64,000 nucleotides of DNA from Streptomyces sclerotialus (GCF_040907265.1 NZ_JBFOHP010000002.1:6572001-6636000), one strand, 5' to 3'; positions 35,831-45,266 are shown, numbered from the stretch's first letter. Made by a program: numbers and translations. The notes: generated by a model not told the origin, from the letters alone.

Positions 35831-36676
35831 ATGCACGAGGTCGTCAACACCGGGCAGTTCTCCGCGTGGAACGGCGCGGAAGGGGCCCACTGGGCCGACC
35901 ACCACGACCGCTGGAACGCGGTGAACGAGGGGTTCAACGGTCCGCTGCTGGCCGCGGCCGGGATCGAGGCCGGATCCCGCGTACTGGACATCGGCTGCGG
36001 CGCCGGGCAGACCAGCCGGCTCGCCGCGCGCACGGCCCGCGAGGGGCACGTCCTGGGCCTGGACCTCTCGGGCCCCATGCTGGCCAGGGCGCGGGCGCTC
36101 GCAGCCGCGGAGGGCCTGGAGAACGTGGCGTTCGAGCAGGGTGACGCACAGGCGCACCCGCTCCCGGAAGCCGCCTTCGACGCCGCCGTCAGCCGCTTCG
36201 GCATCATGTTCTTCGCCGACCCGTCCGCCGCGTTCCGCCACGTCGGCCGCGCCCTGCGGCCCGGTGGCCGGCTCGCCTTCGTGTGCATGGCCGACCCCGG
36301 GCGCAACGACTGGGCGCAGGTCTTCGCCGGCCTCGCCGCTCACGTACCGGGGCCCGGCCCCGACTTCTCGCCCGGCGCGCCCGGTATGTTCTCGCTGGCC
36401 GATCCGGCGCGCATCGAGGACGTGCTCACCGGCGCCGGCTTCCGCTCCGTACGGGCGGGGGAGACGGCGGCACAGGGCCGCTGGGGCGATGACGCCGAGG
36501 ACGCGACGCGCTTCCTGTGCGAGTCGGGCCCGGGGCGCGCCGCTCTGGAGGCCGCGGGGCCGGCCGCCGGTCGCGCCCGTACGGCCCTCGCGGACGCCCT
36601 GCGCCGGTACGAGCGGCCCGGCGGCGGGGTCTGGATGCGCAGCACCGCCTGGCTGGTCACCGCCGAACGCGCCTGA
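35831..36676 (+). CDS. class I SAM-dependent methyltransferase
   Basis: 281 residues from ATG 35831 (AGGGGAG 6 nt upstream; a GTG three bases earlier is too close). SAM-binding motif I VLDIGCGAGQTS near residue 50, motif II GLDLSGPMLARAR, and FDAAVSRFGIMFFADP at motif IV place it in the UbiE/COQ5-like small-molecule methyltransferases. It is divergent from, and probably controlled by, the TetR regulator, a pattern often seen with resistance or detoxification genes. Substrate unknown. Confidence 0.85.
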   Translation: MHEVVNTGQFSAWNGAEGAHWADHHDRWNAVNEGFNGPLLAAAGIEAGSRVLDIGCGAGQTSRLAARTAREGHVLGLDLSGPMLARARALAAAEGLENVAFEQGDAQAHPLPEAAFDAAVSRFGIMFFADPSAAFRHVGRALRPGGRLAFVCMADPGRNDWAQVFAGLAAHVPGPGPDFSPGAPGMFSLADPARIEDVLTGAGFRSVRAGETAAQGRWGDDAEDATRFLCESGPGRAALEAAGPAAGRARTALADALRRYERPGGGVWMRSTAWLVTAERA

Positions 36677-36742
36677 CCCGCTTCACCCCCGGTTCACCTG
36701 CATTCCAGCTGCCGTGTCAGTGCCCCGTGTTTCCATGGAGAC

Positions 36743-37684
36743 ATGATCGAAGCAATTCCTGCGATTCCTGCAAACAACGACGACAGGACGGACAGGGCGG
36801 ACAGGACGGACGTGACGGGGCCGGCCGGGGCGGCCGGCGCGACCGCCGGGACGGCGGCCGACGCGGTCCTCGCAGCGGTCGACCTGGACGCCGTCGAGAA
36901 GGCCGTCCGCGAGGCAGCGGCGGCGGAGATCCTGCCGCGCTTCCGGCAGCTCGCCGCCCACGAGGTGGTCGAGAAGAACGGCCCGCACGACCTGGTCACC
37001 GTCGCCGACCGGCGCGCCGAGGAACACCTCACGGCAGCCCTGACGGCGCTGCTCCCCGGCTCGGCCGTGGTGGGCGAGGAAGCGGTGCACGCCGACCCCG
37101 CGGTGCTGGCGGCGCTGCACGGCGACGCGCCGGTGTGGATCGTCGACCCGGTCGACGGCACCCGGCAGTTCGTGCACGGCGACCCCGGCTTCGCGACCCT
37201 GGTCGCGCTCGCCCACCGCGGCGAGCTGCTGGCCTCCTGGACGTACGCGCCCGCGCTGGACGAGATGGCCGTCGCGGTGCGCGGCGGCGGTGCCCGGCTG
37301 AACGGCCGGAAGCTGCTGGCCGGTTCGCCGCACGAGGGCAAGACCCTCGAAGTCGCCATGTCCCACCACGACTTCACCACCGTCGCCGAGAAGCGCGCGC
37401 TGTCCGGCCTGGTCTGCGAGGGCATCGCGGCGCGCCCCTGCGGCTCGGCGGGCCTGGAGTACCTCGCCATCGCCCGCGGCACGCTGGAGGCCATCGCCTT
37501 CACCTGGGAGAACCCCTGGGACCACGCGGCCGGCCTGCTGCTCGTCCACGAGGCGGGCGGCAGCAGCATGACGCTGTCCGGCGCGCCGTTCCGCATAGCC
37601 GGGGGCAACACCCTGCCGTTCACGGCGGCGCGGGACGCGGCGACCGCCCGGCGTATCCTCGACCTGCTGGCAGCCGCCGACTGA
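36743..37684 (+). CDS. inositol monophosphatase family phosphatase
   Basis: 313 residues. The N-terminal 60 residues are a low-complexity Asp/Arg/Thr/Ala stretch partly made of GGACAG-like DNA repeats. The catalytic domain has the metal-binding motifs GEEA, WIVDPVDGTRQF and WDHAAG in the expected order. Members hydrolyse inositol phosphate, histidinol phosphate, fructose-1,6-bisphosphate or PAP; this sequence alone does not decide, although histidinol-phosphate-type enzymes are common in Streptomyces. The ATG has TGGAG a few bases upstream; a later internal start is possible because of the odd N-terminus. Confidence 0.8.
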   Translation: MIEAIPAIPANNDDRTDRADRTDVTGPAGAAGATAGTAADAVLAAVDLDAVEKAVREAAAAEILPRFRQLAAHEVVEKNGPHDLVTVADRRAEEHLTAALTALLPGSAVVGEEAVHADPAVLAALHGDAPVWIVDPVDGTRQFVHGDPGFATLVALAHRGELLASWTYAPALDEMAVAVRGGGARLNGRKLLAGSPHEGKTLEVAMSHHDFTTVAEKRALSGLVCEGIAARPCGSAGLEYLAIARGTLEAIAFTWENPWDHAAGLLLVHEAGGSSMTLSGAPFRIAGGNTLPFTAARDAATARRILDLLAAAD

Positions 37685-37747
37685 CCCCTGCCGGCAGCCG
37701 CCGACCGGTCCTCGACGCGGAGGACCGACACGAGGGGAGTGGCGCAG

Positions 37748-39169
37748 GTGCCGACGATGCTCGATGCCGTGGTGATCGGGGCCGGACCGAACGGCCTGAC
37801 CGCGGCGGTCGAACTGGCCCGCCGTGGCATGTCCGTCGAGGTCTTCGAGGCCCGCGACACCATCGGAGGCGGCGCCCGTACGGAGGAGCTGACCCTGCCG
37901 GGCTTCCGGCACGACCCCTGCTCGGCCGTCCACCCCACCGGCATCGGCTCGCCCGCCTTCCGTGACCTCCCCCTGGAGCGGTACGGCCTGGAGTGGCTGC
38001 ACCCCGAACTCCCCATGGCGCACCCGTTCCCGGACGGCAGCGCCGCCGTGCTGTCCCGTTCCGTCGGCGAGACCGCGAGGTCCTTCGGCGTCCGCGACGC
38101 CGGCGCGTACCGCCGCCTGGTCGACCCCTTCCGCGGCAAGTGGGACACGCTCGCGCGGGACATGATGCGCGGCGTCCTCGAAGGGTTCCCCCGCGACCCG
38201 GTGACGCTCGCCCGCTTCGGCCTGGCCGGCATCCCCCCGCTGTCCGTGCTGAACCGCCGCTTCCGGGACGAGAAGGCACGCGCCGTCCTCGCCGGCTGCG
38301 CGGCCCACGTCATCCATCCCCTCACCGGCATCGCCACCGGTGCCATCGCCCTGACCTTCGCGCTGGCCGCGCACGCCCACGGCTGGCCCGTCGCGCGCGG
38401 CGGTTCGCAGGCCGTCCCCGACGCGCTGGCCGGGTACCTCCGGGACCAGGGCGGCGAGATCCACACGGAGTACGAGGTCAAGCGGCTGGACGACCTGCCG
38501 CCCGCCCGCGCGTACATCTTCGACACCTCACCGACGGCGCTGGCGCGCATCGCGGGCCTCGGCAACGCCTTCGCCCACTACCGCTACGGCCCCGCCGCCT
38601 TCAAGATCGACTATGCGCTGTCCGGGCCCGTCCCGTGGACCTCGCAGGAGGCCCGCCGGGCCGGTACGGTCCACGTCGGCCCCACCGCGGACGACATCGG
38701 CCGCGCCCTGCGCGACGTCCATCAGGGCCGCGCCCCCGAACGCCCCTTCCTGATCACCTCGCAGCCGACCCTGACCGACCCGAGCCGCGCCCCCGAGGGC
38801 AAGCACACCTTCTGGGCGTACGGTCACGTCCCCAACGGCTGGACGGGCGACCTCACCGACGCCGTCGAGGCCCAGCTGGAACGCTTCGCCCCCGGCTTCC
38901 GCGACCTCGTCCTGGCCCGCGCCACCGCCGGCCCGCCCGAACTGGCCGCGCGCAACGCCAACTACGTCGGCGGCGACATCGGCGTAGGCGCCTTCTCCGG
39001 CCTGCAGACCCTCCTCCGCCCCAAGCCCCGGCGCATCCCCTACGCCACCTCCCACCCCGCCGTCTTCCTCTGCTCCTCCGCCACCCCGCCAGGCGGCGGC
39101 GTCCACGGCATGTGCGGCCACAACGCCGCCAGGGCGGCCTGGCGGCGCATCCGGCAGACCAGGCGCTGA
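37748..39169 (+). CDS. NAD(P)/FAD-dependent oxidoreductase, CrtI/phytoene-desaturase-like
   Basis: 473 residues from GTG 37748 (AGGGGAG 8 nt upstream; an overlapping GTG at 37739 is too close). The FAD fold begins [19 protein letters not shown], followed by GGGARTEE. The C-terminal [16 protein letters not shown] is the FAD-closing motif typical of the CrtI/amine-oxidase-like group. No crtB or other carotenoid gene is adjacent, so a carotenoid role is unlikely; the substrate is unknown. It lies 63 nt after the phosphatase gene and may be co-transcribed. Confidence 0.82.
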   Translation: MPTMLDAVVIGAGPNGLTAAVELARRGMSVEVFEARDTIGGGARTEELTLPGFRHDPCSAVHPTGIGSPAFRDLPLERYGLEWLHPELPMAHPFPDGSAAVLSRSVGETARSFGVRDAGAYRRLVDPFRGKWDTLARDMMRGVLEGFPRDPVTLARFGLAGIPPLSVLNRRFRDEKARAVLAGCAAHVIHPLTGIATGAIALTFALAAHAHGWPVARGGSQAVPDALAGYLRDQGGEIHTEYEVKRLDDLPPARAYIFDTSPTALARIAGLGNAFAHYRYGPAAFKIDYALSGPVPWTSQEARRAGTVHVGPTADDIGRALRDVHQGRAPERPFLITSQPTLTDPSRAPEGKHTFWAYGHVPNGWTGDLTDAVEAQLERFAPGFRDLVLARATAGPPELAARNANYVGGDIGVGAFSGLQTLLRPKPRRIPYATSHPAVFLCSSATPPGGGVHGMCGHNAARAAWRRIRQTRR

Positions 39170-39220
39170 CGGGAGCCGCGTGTCCTGCGGCAGGCGCGTC
39201 GGCTGCGTCATGATGCCTCC

Positions 39221-39775
39221 ATGGGCAAAACCGCGGAGAAGTACGGCGAGGACGGGCGGCTGACGCTCGTGCCGGGGGACATCACCGAGCAGGACGTGGA
39301 TGTCGTCGTGAACGCGGCGAACTCCTCGCTGCTGGGCGGCGGGGGCGTGGACGGGGCGATCCACCGGAAGGGCGGGCCGCGCATCCTGGAGGAGTGCCGG
39401 GCGTTGCGGGCCTCGCGGTACGGGCGGGGGCTGCCGACCGGGCAGGCCGTGGCCACGACGGCGGGGGAGCTGCCGGCGCGGTGGGTGGTGCACACGGTGG
39501 GGCCCGTGTACTCGCGGGAGGAGGACCGGTCCGCGCTGCTCGCCTCCTGCTACCGGGAATCGCTGGGAGTCGCGGCCGGGCTGGGCGCCCGGACGGTGGC
39601 CTTCCCCGCGATCTCGACGGGGGTGTACGGCTGGCCGCTGGAGGACGGGGCGCGGATCGCCGTGCGGACGGTGCGCGAGGCGCTCGCCGGCGGCACCGGA
39701 CCGTTCGACGAGGTGCGCTTCGTCGTGTTCGACGACCGGGCGCGTGCGGCCTTCGCGGCGGCGCTGGAGGGGTAG
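39221..39775 (+). CDS. macrodomain protein (O-acetyl-ADP-ribose deacetylase type)
   Basis: 184 residues. The macrodomain hallmarks are present: PGDITEQDVDVVVNAANSSL, GGGGVDGAIH, and AISTGVYGWP. The family binds ADP-ribose and removes acetyl from O-acetyl-ADP-ribose, the product of sirtuins, or ADP-ribose from acidic residues. No clear ribosome-binding site precedes the ATG, so the mRNA may be leaderless. A sirtuin and an ADP-ribosylglycohydrolase gene lie in the same window. Confidence 0.92.
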   Translation: MGKTAEKYGEDGRLTLVPGDITEQDVDVVVNAANSSLLGGGGVDGAIHRKGGPRILEECRALRASRYGRGLPTGQAVATTAGELPARWVVHTVGPVYSREEDRSALLASCYRESLGVAAGLGARTVAFPAISTGVYGWPLEDGARIAVRTVREALAGGTGPFDEVRFVVFDDRARAAFAAALEG

Positions 39776-39842
39776 GCCGGGCCGCCACGTTCATGTCGGA
39801 TTCTCGCCAGCCACCCGCTGCCGCCTGCGGAATCCTTGAGGC

Positions 39843-41360
39843 ATGCACACCGACACCGAGCGGTGCGTACGCGCCGTGCAGTCCAAGGACGCCCGTTTCG
39901 ACGGGTGGTTCTTCACCGCCGTCACCACGACGAAGATCTACTGCCGGCCCAGCTGCCCGGTGGTCCCTCCCAAACCCGCCCACATGCGGTTCTACCCCAG
40001 CGCCGCCGCCGCGCAGCAGGCCGGGTTCCGGGCGTGCAAGCGGTGCCGGCCGGACGCCGCGCCCGGCTCCCCGCAGTGGGACGAGCGCGCCGACCTGGTC
40101 GCGCGGGCCATGCGGCTGATCGCCGACGGGGTGGTGGACCGGGACGGGGTACCGGGGCTGGCCGCGCGCCTCGGGTACAGCCCGCGGCAGGTCGAACGGC
40201 AGCTGCTGGCCGAGCTGGGCGCCGGACCGCTCGCCCTCGCGCGGGCCCAGCGCGCCCAGACCGCGCGGCTGCTCATCGAGACCACCGCGCTGCCGATGGC
40301 GGAGATCGCCTTCGCCGCGGGTTTCGGCAGTATCCGCGCGTTCAACGACACCGTGCGGGAGGTCTTCGCGCTGTCGCCGGGCGACCTGCGGCAGCGGGCG
40401 CGGCCCACGCGCCCCGTGGCCCCGGCGGCGCGACCCGGAGCACCGGGCCCGCCGGCCCGCACCACGCTCACCCTCCGTCTCCCCTTCCGCAAGCCGCTGT
40501 GCCCGGACAACCTCTTCGGGCACCTCGCCGCCACCGCGGTCCCCGGCGTCGAGGAGTGGCGGGACGGCGCGTACCGCCGCACCCTGCGCCTCCCGTACGG
40601 GCACGGCATCGTGGCGCTCACGCCGCGCCCGGAGCACGTGGAGTGCCGGCTGTCCCTGACCGACCTGCGGGACCTCGCGGGTGCCATCGCGCGCTGCCGG
40701 CGGCTGCTCGACCTGGACGCCGACCCCGAGGCGGTGGACGGGCTGCTGGCCGAGGACCCGGTACTGGCGCCGCTCGTCGCCAAGGCGCCCGGGCGGCGGG
40801 TGCCGCGCACGGTGGACGCGGACGAGTTCGCCGTACGGGCGGTGATCGGACAGCAGGTCTCCACCGCGGCGGCCCGTACCCACGCGGGGCGGCTGGCCGC
40901 CGCCTACGGGGAGCGGATCGACGACCCCGAGGGCGGCCTCACCCACCTCTTCCCGAGCGCGGCGGCGCTGGCCGGACTCGACCCGGAGACCCTGGCCATG
41001 CCCCGTTCCCGGCGTGCCACGCTCACCGGACTGGTGGCCGCGCTGGCCGCCGGAGAGCTGCAACTCGGGCCCGGCGGCGACCGCGAGCAGGCCCGCGCCG
41101 CCCTCGCCGCGTTGCCCGGGTTCGGCCCCTGGACGGTCGAGTGCATCGCGATGCGGGCGCTCGGCGACCCCGACGCCTTCACCGCCACCGACCTCGGCGT
41201 GCGCCGCGCGGCGCAGGGACTGGGGCTGCCCGGCACACCGGCAGCGCTGCACGCACGCGCCGCCGCCTGGCGCCCCTGGCGGGCCTACGCGGTCCAGTAC
41301 CTCTGGGCCACCGACGACCATCCGATCAACCATCTCCCCACCGACGGTGGGACGTACTGA
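39843..41360 (+). CDS. alkA: AlkA-type DNA-3-methyladenine glycosylase fused to Ada regulatory domains
   Basis: 505 residues. The N-terminal Ada zinc domain has YCRPSCP and FRACKRCRPD (four metal cysteines, one of which accepts methyl from phosphotriesters in Ada). An AraC helix-turn-helix follows (about 80-180, GLAARLGYSPRQVERQL and AFAAGFGSIRAFNDTV), then an AlkA N-domain and the helix-hairpin-helix glycosylase domain with VIGQQVSTAAA and LPGFGPWTVECIAMRALGDPD; the final Asp is catalytic in AlkA. It should both sense alkylation and excise alkylated bases. The downstream methyltransferase starts 10 nt after its stop, forming an adaptive-response operon. Confidence 0.93.
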   Translation: MHTDTERCVRAVQSKDARFDGWFFTAVTTTKIYCRPSCPVVPPKPAHMRFYPSAAAAQQAGFRACKRCRPDAAPGSPQWDERADLVARAMRLIADGVVDRDGVPGLAARLGYSPRQVERQLLAELGAGPLALARAQRAQTARLLIETTALPMAEIAFAAGFGSIRAFNDTVREVFALSPGDLRQRARPTRPVAPAARPGAPGPPARTTLTLRLPFRKPLCPDNLFGHLAATAVPGVEEWRDGAYRRTLRLPYGHGIVALTPRPEHVECRLSLTDLRDLAGAIARCRRLLDLDADPEAVDGLLAEDPVLAPLVAKAPGRRVPRTVDADEFAVRAVIGQQVSTAAARTHAGRLAAAYGERIDDPEGGLTHLFPSAAALAGLDPETLAMPRSRRATLTGLVAALAAGELQLGPGGDREQARAALAALPGFGPWTVECIAMRALGDPDAFTATDLGVRRAAQGLGLPGTPAALHARAAAWRPWRAYAVQYLWATDDHPINHLPTDGGTY

Positions 41361-41370
41361 GGGATACGCC

Positions 41371-41898
41371 ATGTCTGTCCACGCCCTGTCCGCCGGCACC
41401 GTCCCCGTGCGTACGCACACCGTCATGACCGGTACGCCGGTCGGGCCGCTCACCCTGGTCGCCCAGGACGGCGCGCTCACCGGCCTCTACATGACCGACC
41501 AGCGGCACCGGCCGCCGCAGGAGAGCTTCGGGCATCCCGAGGAGCCCGGTGCCGAGCCCTTCGCCACCGCGATCAAGCAGCTCCAGGCCTACTTCGCGGG
41601 CGAGCTGACCGCCTTCGACCTGCCGCTCCACCTCGACGGCACGCCCTTCCAGCGGCGCGTGTGGGCGGCGCTGTGCGAGATCCCGTACGGCGCGACGGTC
41701 TCGTACGGGGAGCTCGCCGGCCGGCTCGGCAAGCCGTCGGCGGCCCGTGCCGTGGGGCTGGCCAACGGCAAGAACCCGGTCGGGATCATCGTGCCCTGCC
41801 ACCGCGTCGTCGGCGCGAGCGGCAGCCTGACCGGCTACGGCGGCGGCCTGCAACGCAAGCGCCACCTGCTGGACTTCGAGCGGGCGACGGCCGTGTGA
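41371..41898 (+). CDS. ogt: methylated-DNA--[protein]-cysteine S-methyltransferase
   Basis: 175 residues. The active-site motif VPCHRV, with PYGATVSYGELA upstream and LTGYGGGLQRKRHLL downstream, is diagnostic. The enzyme takes the methyl group from O6-methylguanine onto its cysteine. GAGGG lies 7 nt before the ATG, in the tail of the AlkA-Ada gene, so the two repair proteins are co-translated. Confidence 0.95.
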   Translation: MSVHALSAGTVPVRTHTVMTGTPVGPLTLVAQDGALTGLYMTDQRHRPPQESFGHPEEPGAEPFATAIKQLQAYFAGELTAFDLPLHLDGTPFQRRVWAALCEIPYGATVSYGELAGRLGKPSAARAVGLANGKNPVGIIVPCHRVVGASGSLTGYGGGLQRKRHLLDFERATAV

Positions 41899-41927
41899 CG
41901 CGCGAGCGGGTGACCGGGACCGTGTGA

Positions 41928-41959
41928 CGCGGCGGCCGTGTGACACGACGGCCGCCGCG
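41928..41959. terminator. hairpin between convergent genes
   Basis: A perfect 12-bp stem (41928-41939 with 41948-41959) and an 8-nt loop lie between the methyltransferase and Nudix stop codons. It probably ends both transcripts. Confidence 0.6.
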
Positions 41960-41968
41960 GCCCGCGGG

Positions 41969-42466
41969 CTACGCCGGGCGCTGCGGCGGTACGCCGTCCT
42001 CCAGTTCGGCCGGTCCGCGGCCGTCGGCCAGGGCCCGCAGCGCCGCGCCGAGCCGCAGCGCCATCCGCGCGTCCACGTAGTCGGCCAGCTCCGCCTGTTC
42101 GACCAGGCGCCAGGACAGCAGCTCCTCCTCCTGGAGGCGGATCGCGGCGAGCTGGTCCTCGTCCAGCACCCCGCCGTCGAAGAGGTACGACACCAGCGGC
42201 GGGCGCTGCTCTCCGCGTACCCAGTCAACTGCCAGCAGCGGGCCCGGCTCGATGTCCAGGCCGATCTCCTCGGCGGTCTCCCGGCGGGCCGCCTGGCGCG
42301 GTGACTCGCCCTGGTCGGACTCCACCGTCCCGCCGGGCAGGATCCAGTGGTCCTTGTAGTTGGGCTCGACGAGCAGGACGCGCCCGGCGCCGTCACGGAA
42401 GACGGTGCCCGCGCCCGCGAGAACCCGCGGCAGGCTTGCGATGTATGCGGCGTAATCCAAGGTCAC
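41969..42466 (-). CDS. Nudix hydrolase
   Basis: 165 residues. The Nudix box reads GGTVESDQGESPRQAARRE followed by TAEEIGL; compared with the usual spacing there are two extra residues between the first E and the GE, while the catalytic REx2EE is intact. Nudix enzymes hydrolyse nucleoside diphosphates linked to another moiety. Start GTG 42466 with no clear ribosome-binding site. Convergent with the repair operon. Confidence 0.83.
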   Translation of the reverse strand: MTLDYAAYIASLPRVLAGAGTVFRDGAGRVLLVEPNYKDHWILPGGTVESDQGESPRQAARRETAEEIGLDIEPGPLLAVDWVRGEQRPPLVSYLFDGGVLDEDQLAAIRLQEEELLSWRLVEQAELADYVDARMALRLGAALRALADGRGPAELEDGVPPQRPA

Positions 42467-42543
42467 CCCGCGAGCCTAACGCCCGCACCGCGTGCGCTGT
42501 TGGCACCATGGGTCCCACCCGTAACGACGGACGGAGCACCACG

Positions 42544-42756
42544 ATGAGACGCCCGGCGTACGCGGCGTTCGGCCTGGCGGCGGCGTTCGCCGTGACGGGC
42601 GGCGCCGCCCCCCACGTCGTCCACGGCCCGAGCACCGGGCCGTTGGTCCGCACCGGCGACGTGGACCTGCTGGAAGACGTGCTGGAGCACATCAGCACCA
42701 CGTCGGACGGACGCACCGCACACCAGACCTACCACTGGACAGAACCGGCGAGTTGA
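42544..42756 (+). CDS. small secreted protein of unknown function
   Basis: 70 residues from ATG 42544 with CGGAG 7 nt upstream. The N-terminus MRRPAYAAFGLAAAFAVTGG is a Sec-type signal with likely cleavage after an Ala-rich stretch around residue 22. The mature peptide of about 45 residues (LEDVLEHISTTSDGR, HQTYHW) matches no family I recognise. Third-position G/C is high, which supports it as a real gene. Confidence 0.6.
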   Translation: MRRPAYAAFGLAAAFAVTGGAAPHVVHGPSTGPLVRTGDVDLLEDVLEHISTTSDGRTAHQTYHWTEPAS

Positions 42757-42768
42757 GGGCAGGACCGG

Positions 42769-43874
42769 TCACTCCGGCGGCGCCCCGCCGGCGACCGCCA
42801 GCCGGTACGTCCGTGCGGCCAGTTCGCTGATCCGTACGCCGTCGAAGCCGAACACGGCCGTACGCAGGCGGTCGTGCAGCGGTTCCGTCCACTGCGGCGG
42901 GATGGCCGCCGCACCGCACAGCACGCCCGCGACCGAACCGGCCGTCGCGCCGTTGGAGTCGGTGTCCAGGCCGCCGCGTACGGTCAGCCCGATCGTCGAG
43001 GTGAAGTCGCCCTCGCCGTAGAGCAGCCCGGCGGTGAGGACGGCGGCGTTGCGGACGACGTGGATCCAGTGCAGGTGGCCGAGTTCGCGCTCCATCTCGT
43101 CGAGCGTGTCGGACCACCCGGCGCCTGCTTCGTACAGTGCCGCGGTGTGCCGCACCGTACGGGCCAGCCGGCTGCTCGCGGGGATGCGGGCCAGCGCCGC
43201 CTCCACGGCCTCGCGCGGACCGCTCGCCTCGAACGCCGCCGCGATCAGCGCCGCCGCCCACATCGCGCCGTACACGCCGTTTCCGGTGTGCGAGAGGACC
43301 GCGTCCCGGCGGGCCAGCGCGGCCGCCCGGCGGGGCTGCCCGGGTGACACCCAGCCGTAGACGTCCGCCCGGATCAGCGCGCCGATCCACTCCTGGTACG
43401 GGTTGTCGGTGGTGGCGGCGAGCGGGGGATGGATGCCGGCGGCGAGGTTGCGGTACGTGGCGCGCTCGGCGGTGAAGGTCTGCAGGTACGGCAGCCGGCG
43501 CAGCCAGAGAGTGCCGACCTGTTCGGTGGTGAAGTCCGTGCCGTGGGTCTCCAGCAGGTCCAGGACGAGCACGGAGTAGTCGACGTCGTCGTCGCGGCAG
43601 CTGCCGTCGACCCCGCCGCGTACGCACTCCCGCCACTCCGGGCGCAGCTCCGCGGCGTCCCCGGCGCTCGGCGGCGGGGGAGGTAGTCGGCGAGCGGCAG
43701 CGCGCCGGCGCGGCGCAGGTAGCGGTCGATGCGCTCGCGGGTCCAGAGGTCACCGCGTTCGACGGGCTTGCCGAGCATGTTCCCGGCGATCCGGCCGAGC
43801 CAGCCGCCGTGGATCCGGTCGGCCAGGCCGGGCCGCGGAGCGGTCGGGGCGGCACTGCTGTGCGACGGCTTCAT
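42769..43874 (-). pseudogene. ADP-ribosylglycohydrolase, interrupted by a single-base frameshift
   Basis: The gene starts at ATG 43874 (MKPSHSSAAPT) and encodes LADRIHGGWLGRIAGNMLGKP, the family N-terminus. The frame breaks in a run of five G at 43676-43680 (five C on the coding strand); one extra C restores a protein continuing with CRDDDVDYSVLVLDLLETHG, which holds metal aspartates. The rest (to 42769) carries GVYGAMWAAALIAAAF and the second metal motif GGLDTDSNGA. Apart from this one base the gene looks intact and well conserved, so a sequencing error is as likely as a true mutation. Predicted role: removing ADP-ribose from proteins or small molecules. Confidence 0.75.
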
Positions 43875-43972
43875 GCCTTCAGGTGTACCGAAGACCGCCG
43901 GGGTGCGTGCGGACGCGAACACGCCGACCCGGGACGCCGTGCGCGGAGCCGGGGTACCGTACGACCGTACGG

Positions 43973-43995
43973 AAGCGGAAAAAAATATCCGCTTC
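43973..43995. promoter_or_regulatory. inverted repeat in an A-rich patch upstream of glycerate kinase
   Basis: GAAGCGGA (43973-43980) and TCCGCTTC (43988-43995) form an 8-bp perfect inverted repeat around AAAAATA, the most A/T-rich spot for several kilobases. It lies about 95 bp upstream of the glycerate kinase start and could be an operator or promoter element. Confidence 0.4.
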
Positions 43996-44088
43996 GCGGA
44001 AAACTGGAGCGGTGTCTCTGTTCTCCCCGTCCGCCGCCGGATAGGGTCACAGCGGCGCGACTGCAGTTCGACGGCAAGGGGAGTCAGG

Positions 44089-45258
44089 GTGGCGGACGTG
44101 GACGCAGCAACGACAGGGGCACCGGCAGCACACGTGCTGATCGCCGCGGACAAGTTCAAGGGCTCGCTGACGGCCGTCCAGGTCGCCGAGCACGTCACGG
44201 CCGGCCTGCGGCGTGCCGTACCGGAGCTGTCCGTGGCGGCCGTCCCGGTCGCCGACGGCGGCGACGGCACGGTCGCGGCGGCGCTGGCCGCCGGCTTCGC
44301 CCGGCACGAGGCGCGGGTCACCGGGCCCACCGGTACGCCCGTCACGGCCACGTTCGCGCTGAGCGCCGACGGTACGGCCGTGGTGGAGATGGCCGAGGCG
44401 TCCGGCCTCCAGCACCTCCCGGAGGGTGTCTTCGCACCGCTCACGGCCACCACGTACGGCACGGGAGAGCTGCTGCTCGCCGCGCTGGACGCGGGTGCCC
44501 GGAACATCGTGTTCGGCGTGGGCGGCAGCGCCACGAACGACGGTGGCGCCGGCATGCTCGCCGCGCTCGGCGCGCGCTTCCTGGACCGTGCGGGCGAGCC
44601 CGTCGCGCCGGGCGGCGGACCGCTCGCCGGCCTCGCGACCGCGGACCTCAGCGGCCTGGACCCGCGACTGGCCGCCACGGAGATCGTGCTGGCCAGCGAC
44701 GTGGACAACCCGCTGACCGGACCGAAGGGCGCACCCGCTGTCTACGGGCCGCAGAAGGGCGCGAGCGAGGCGGACGTCGCCACGCTGGACGCGGCGCTGG
44801 CCCACTACGCGAAGGTACTGGAAGCGGCGGTGGGCCCGAAGGCCGCCGAGTACGCGGTGGCGCCCGGCGCGGGGGCCGCGGGCGGCATCGGCTACGGCGC
44901 GCTCGTCGGGCTGGGCGCCCAGTTCCGGCCCGGCATCGACGTCATGCTCGACGTGCTCGGCTTCGGCCCGGCCCTGGAGCGGGCCACGTTCGTCATCACC
45001 GGCGAGGGCTCGCTGGACGAGCAGACGCTGCACGGTAAGGCGCCGGCGGGGGTCGCTGCCGCGGCGCGGGCCCGTGGGCTGACCGTCGTCGCGGTCTGCG
45101 GACGGCTGCTCCTGCCGCCGTCGGCGCTCCTCCAGGCCGGGATCGAACGCGCGTACCCGCTGACGGCGCTGGAGCCGGACCCTGCGCGCTGCATGGCCCT
45201 CGCGGGCCCGCTCCTTGAGCAGGCGGCGGAGTCCCTCGCCCGGGACTTCCTGGCCTAG
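44089..45258 (+). CDS. glxK: glycerate kinase
   Basis: 389 residues from GTG 44089 with AAGGGGAG 5 nt upstream; the frame is open upstream but lacks a site. The GlxK/GarK-family pattern is clear: IAADKFKGSLTAVQVAEHV, VADGGDGTVAAAL, GVGGSATNDGGAGMLAALG, DVDNPLTGPKGAPAVYGPQKGA, ITGEGSLDEQTLHGKAP. It phosphorylates D-glycerate to 2-phosphoglycerate, feeding glyoxylate-derived carbon into glycolysis. That would suit the ethylmalonyl-CoA pathway downstream, which yields glyoxylate (inference). It ends at a large inverted-repeat region. Confidence 0.92.
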   Translation: MADVDAATTGAPAAHVLIAADKFKGSLTAVQVAEHVTAGLRRAVPELSVAAVPVADGGDGTVAAALAAGFARHEARVTGPTGTPVTATFALSADGTAVVEMAEASGLQHLPEGVFAPLTATTYGTGELLLAALDAGARNIVFGVGGSATNDGGAGMLAALGARFLDRAGEPVAPGGGPLAGLATADLSGLDPRLAATEIVLASDVDNPLTGPKGAPAVYGPQKGASEADVATLDAALAHYAKVLEAAVGPKAAEYAVAPGAGAAGGIGYGALVGLGAQFRPGIDVMLDVLGFGPALERATFVITGEGSLDEQTLHGKAPAGVAAAARARGLTVVAVCGRLLLPPSALLQAGIERAYPLTALEPDPARCMALAGPLLEQAAESLARDFLA

Positions 45259-45266
45259 CCCCGTCA

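Noticed and set aside
36781..36816. GGACAG-type simple repeat as a regulatory array
   Set aside because: It is inside the N-terminal coding part of the phosphatase and simply encodes Asp/Arg/Thr residues.
37748..39169. Carotenoid desaturase
   Set aside because: The protein is CrtI-like only in its FAD fold; no crtB, crtE or other carotenoid gene is nearby, so the name would overstate function.
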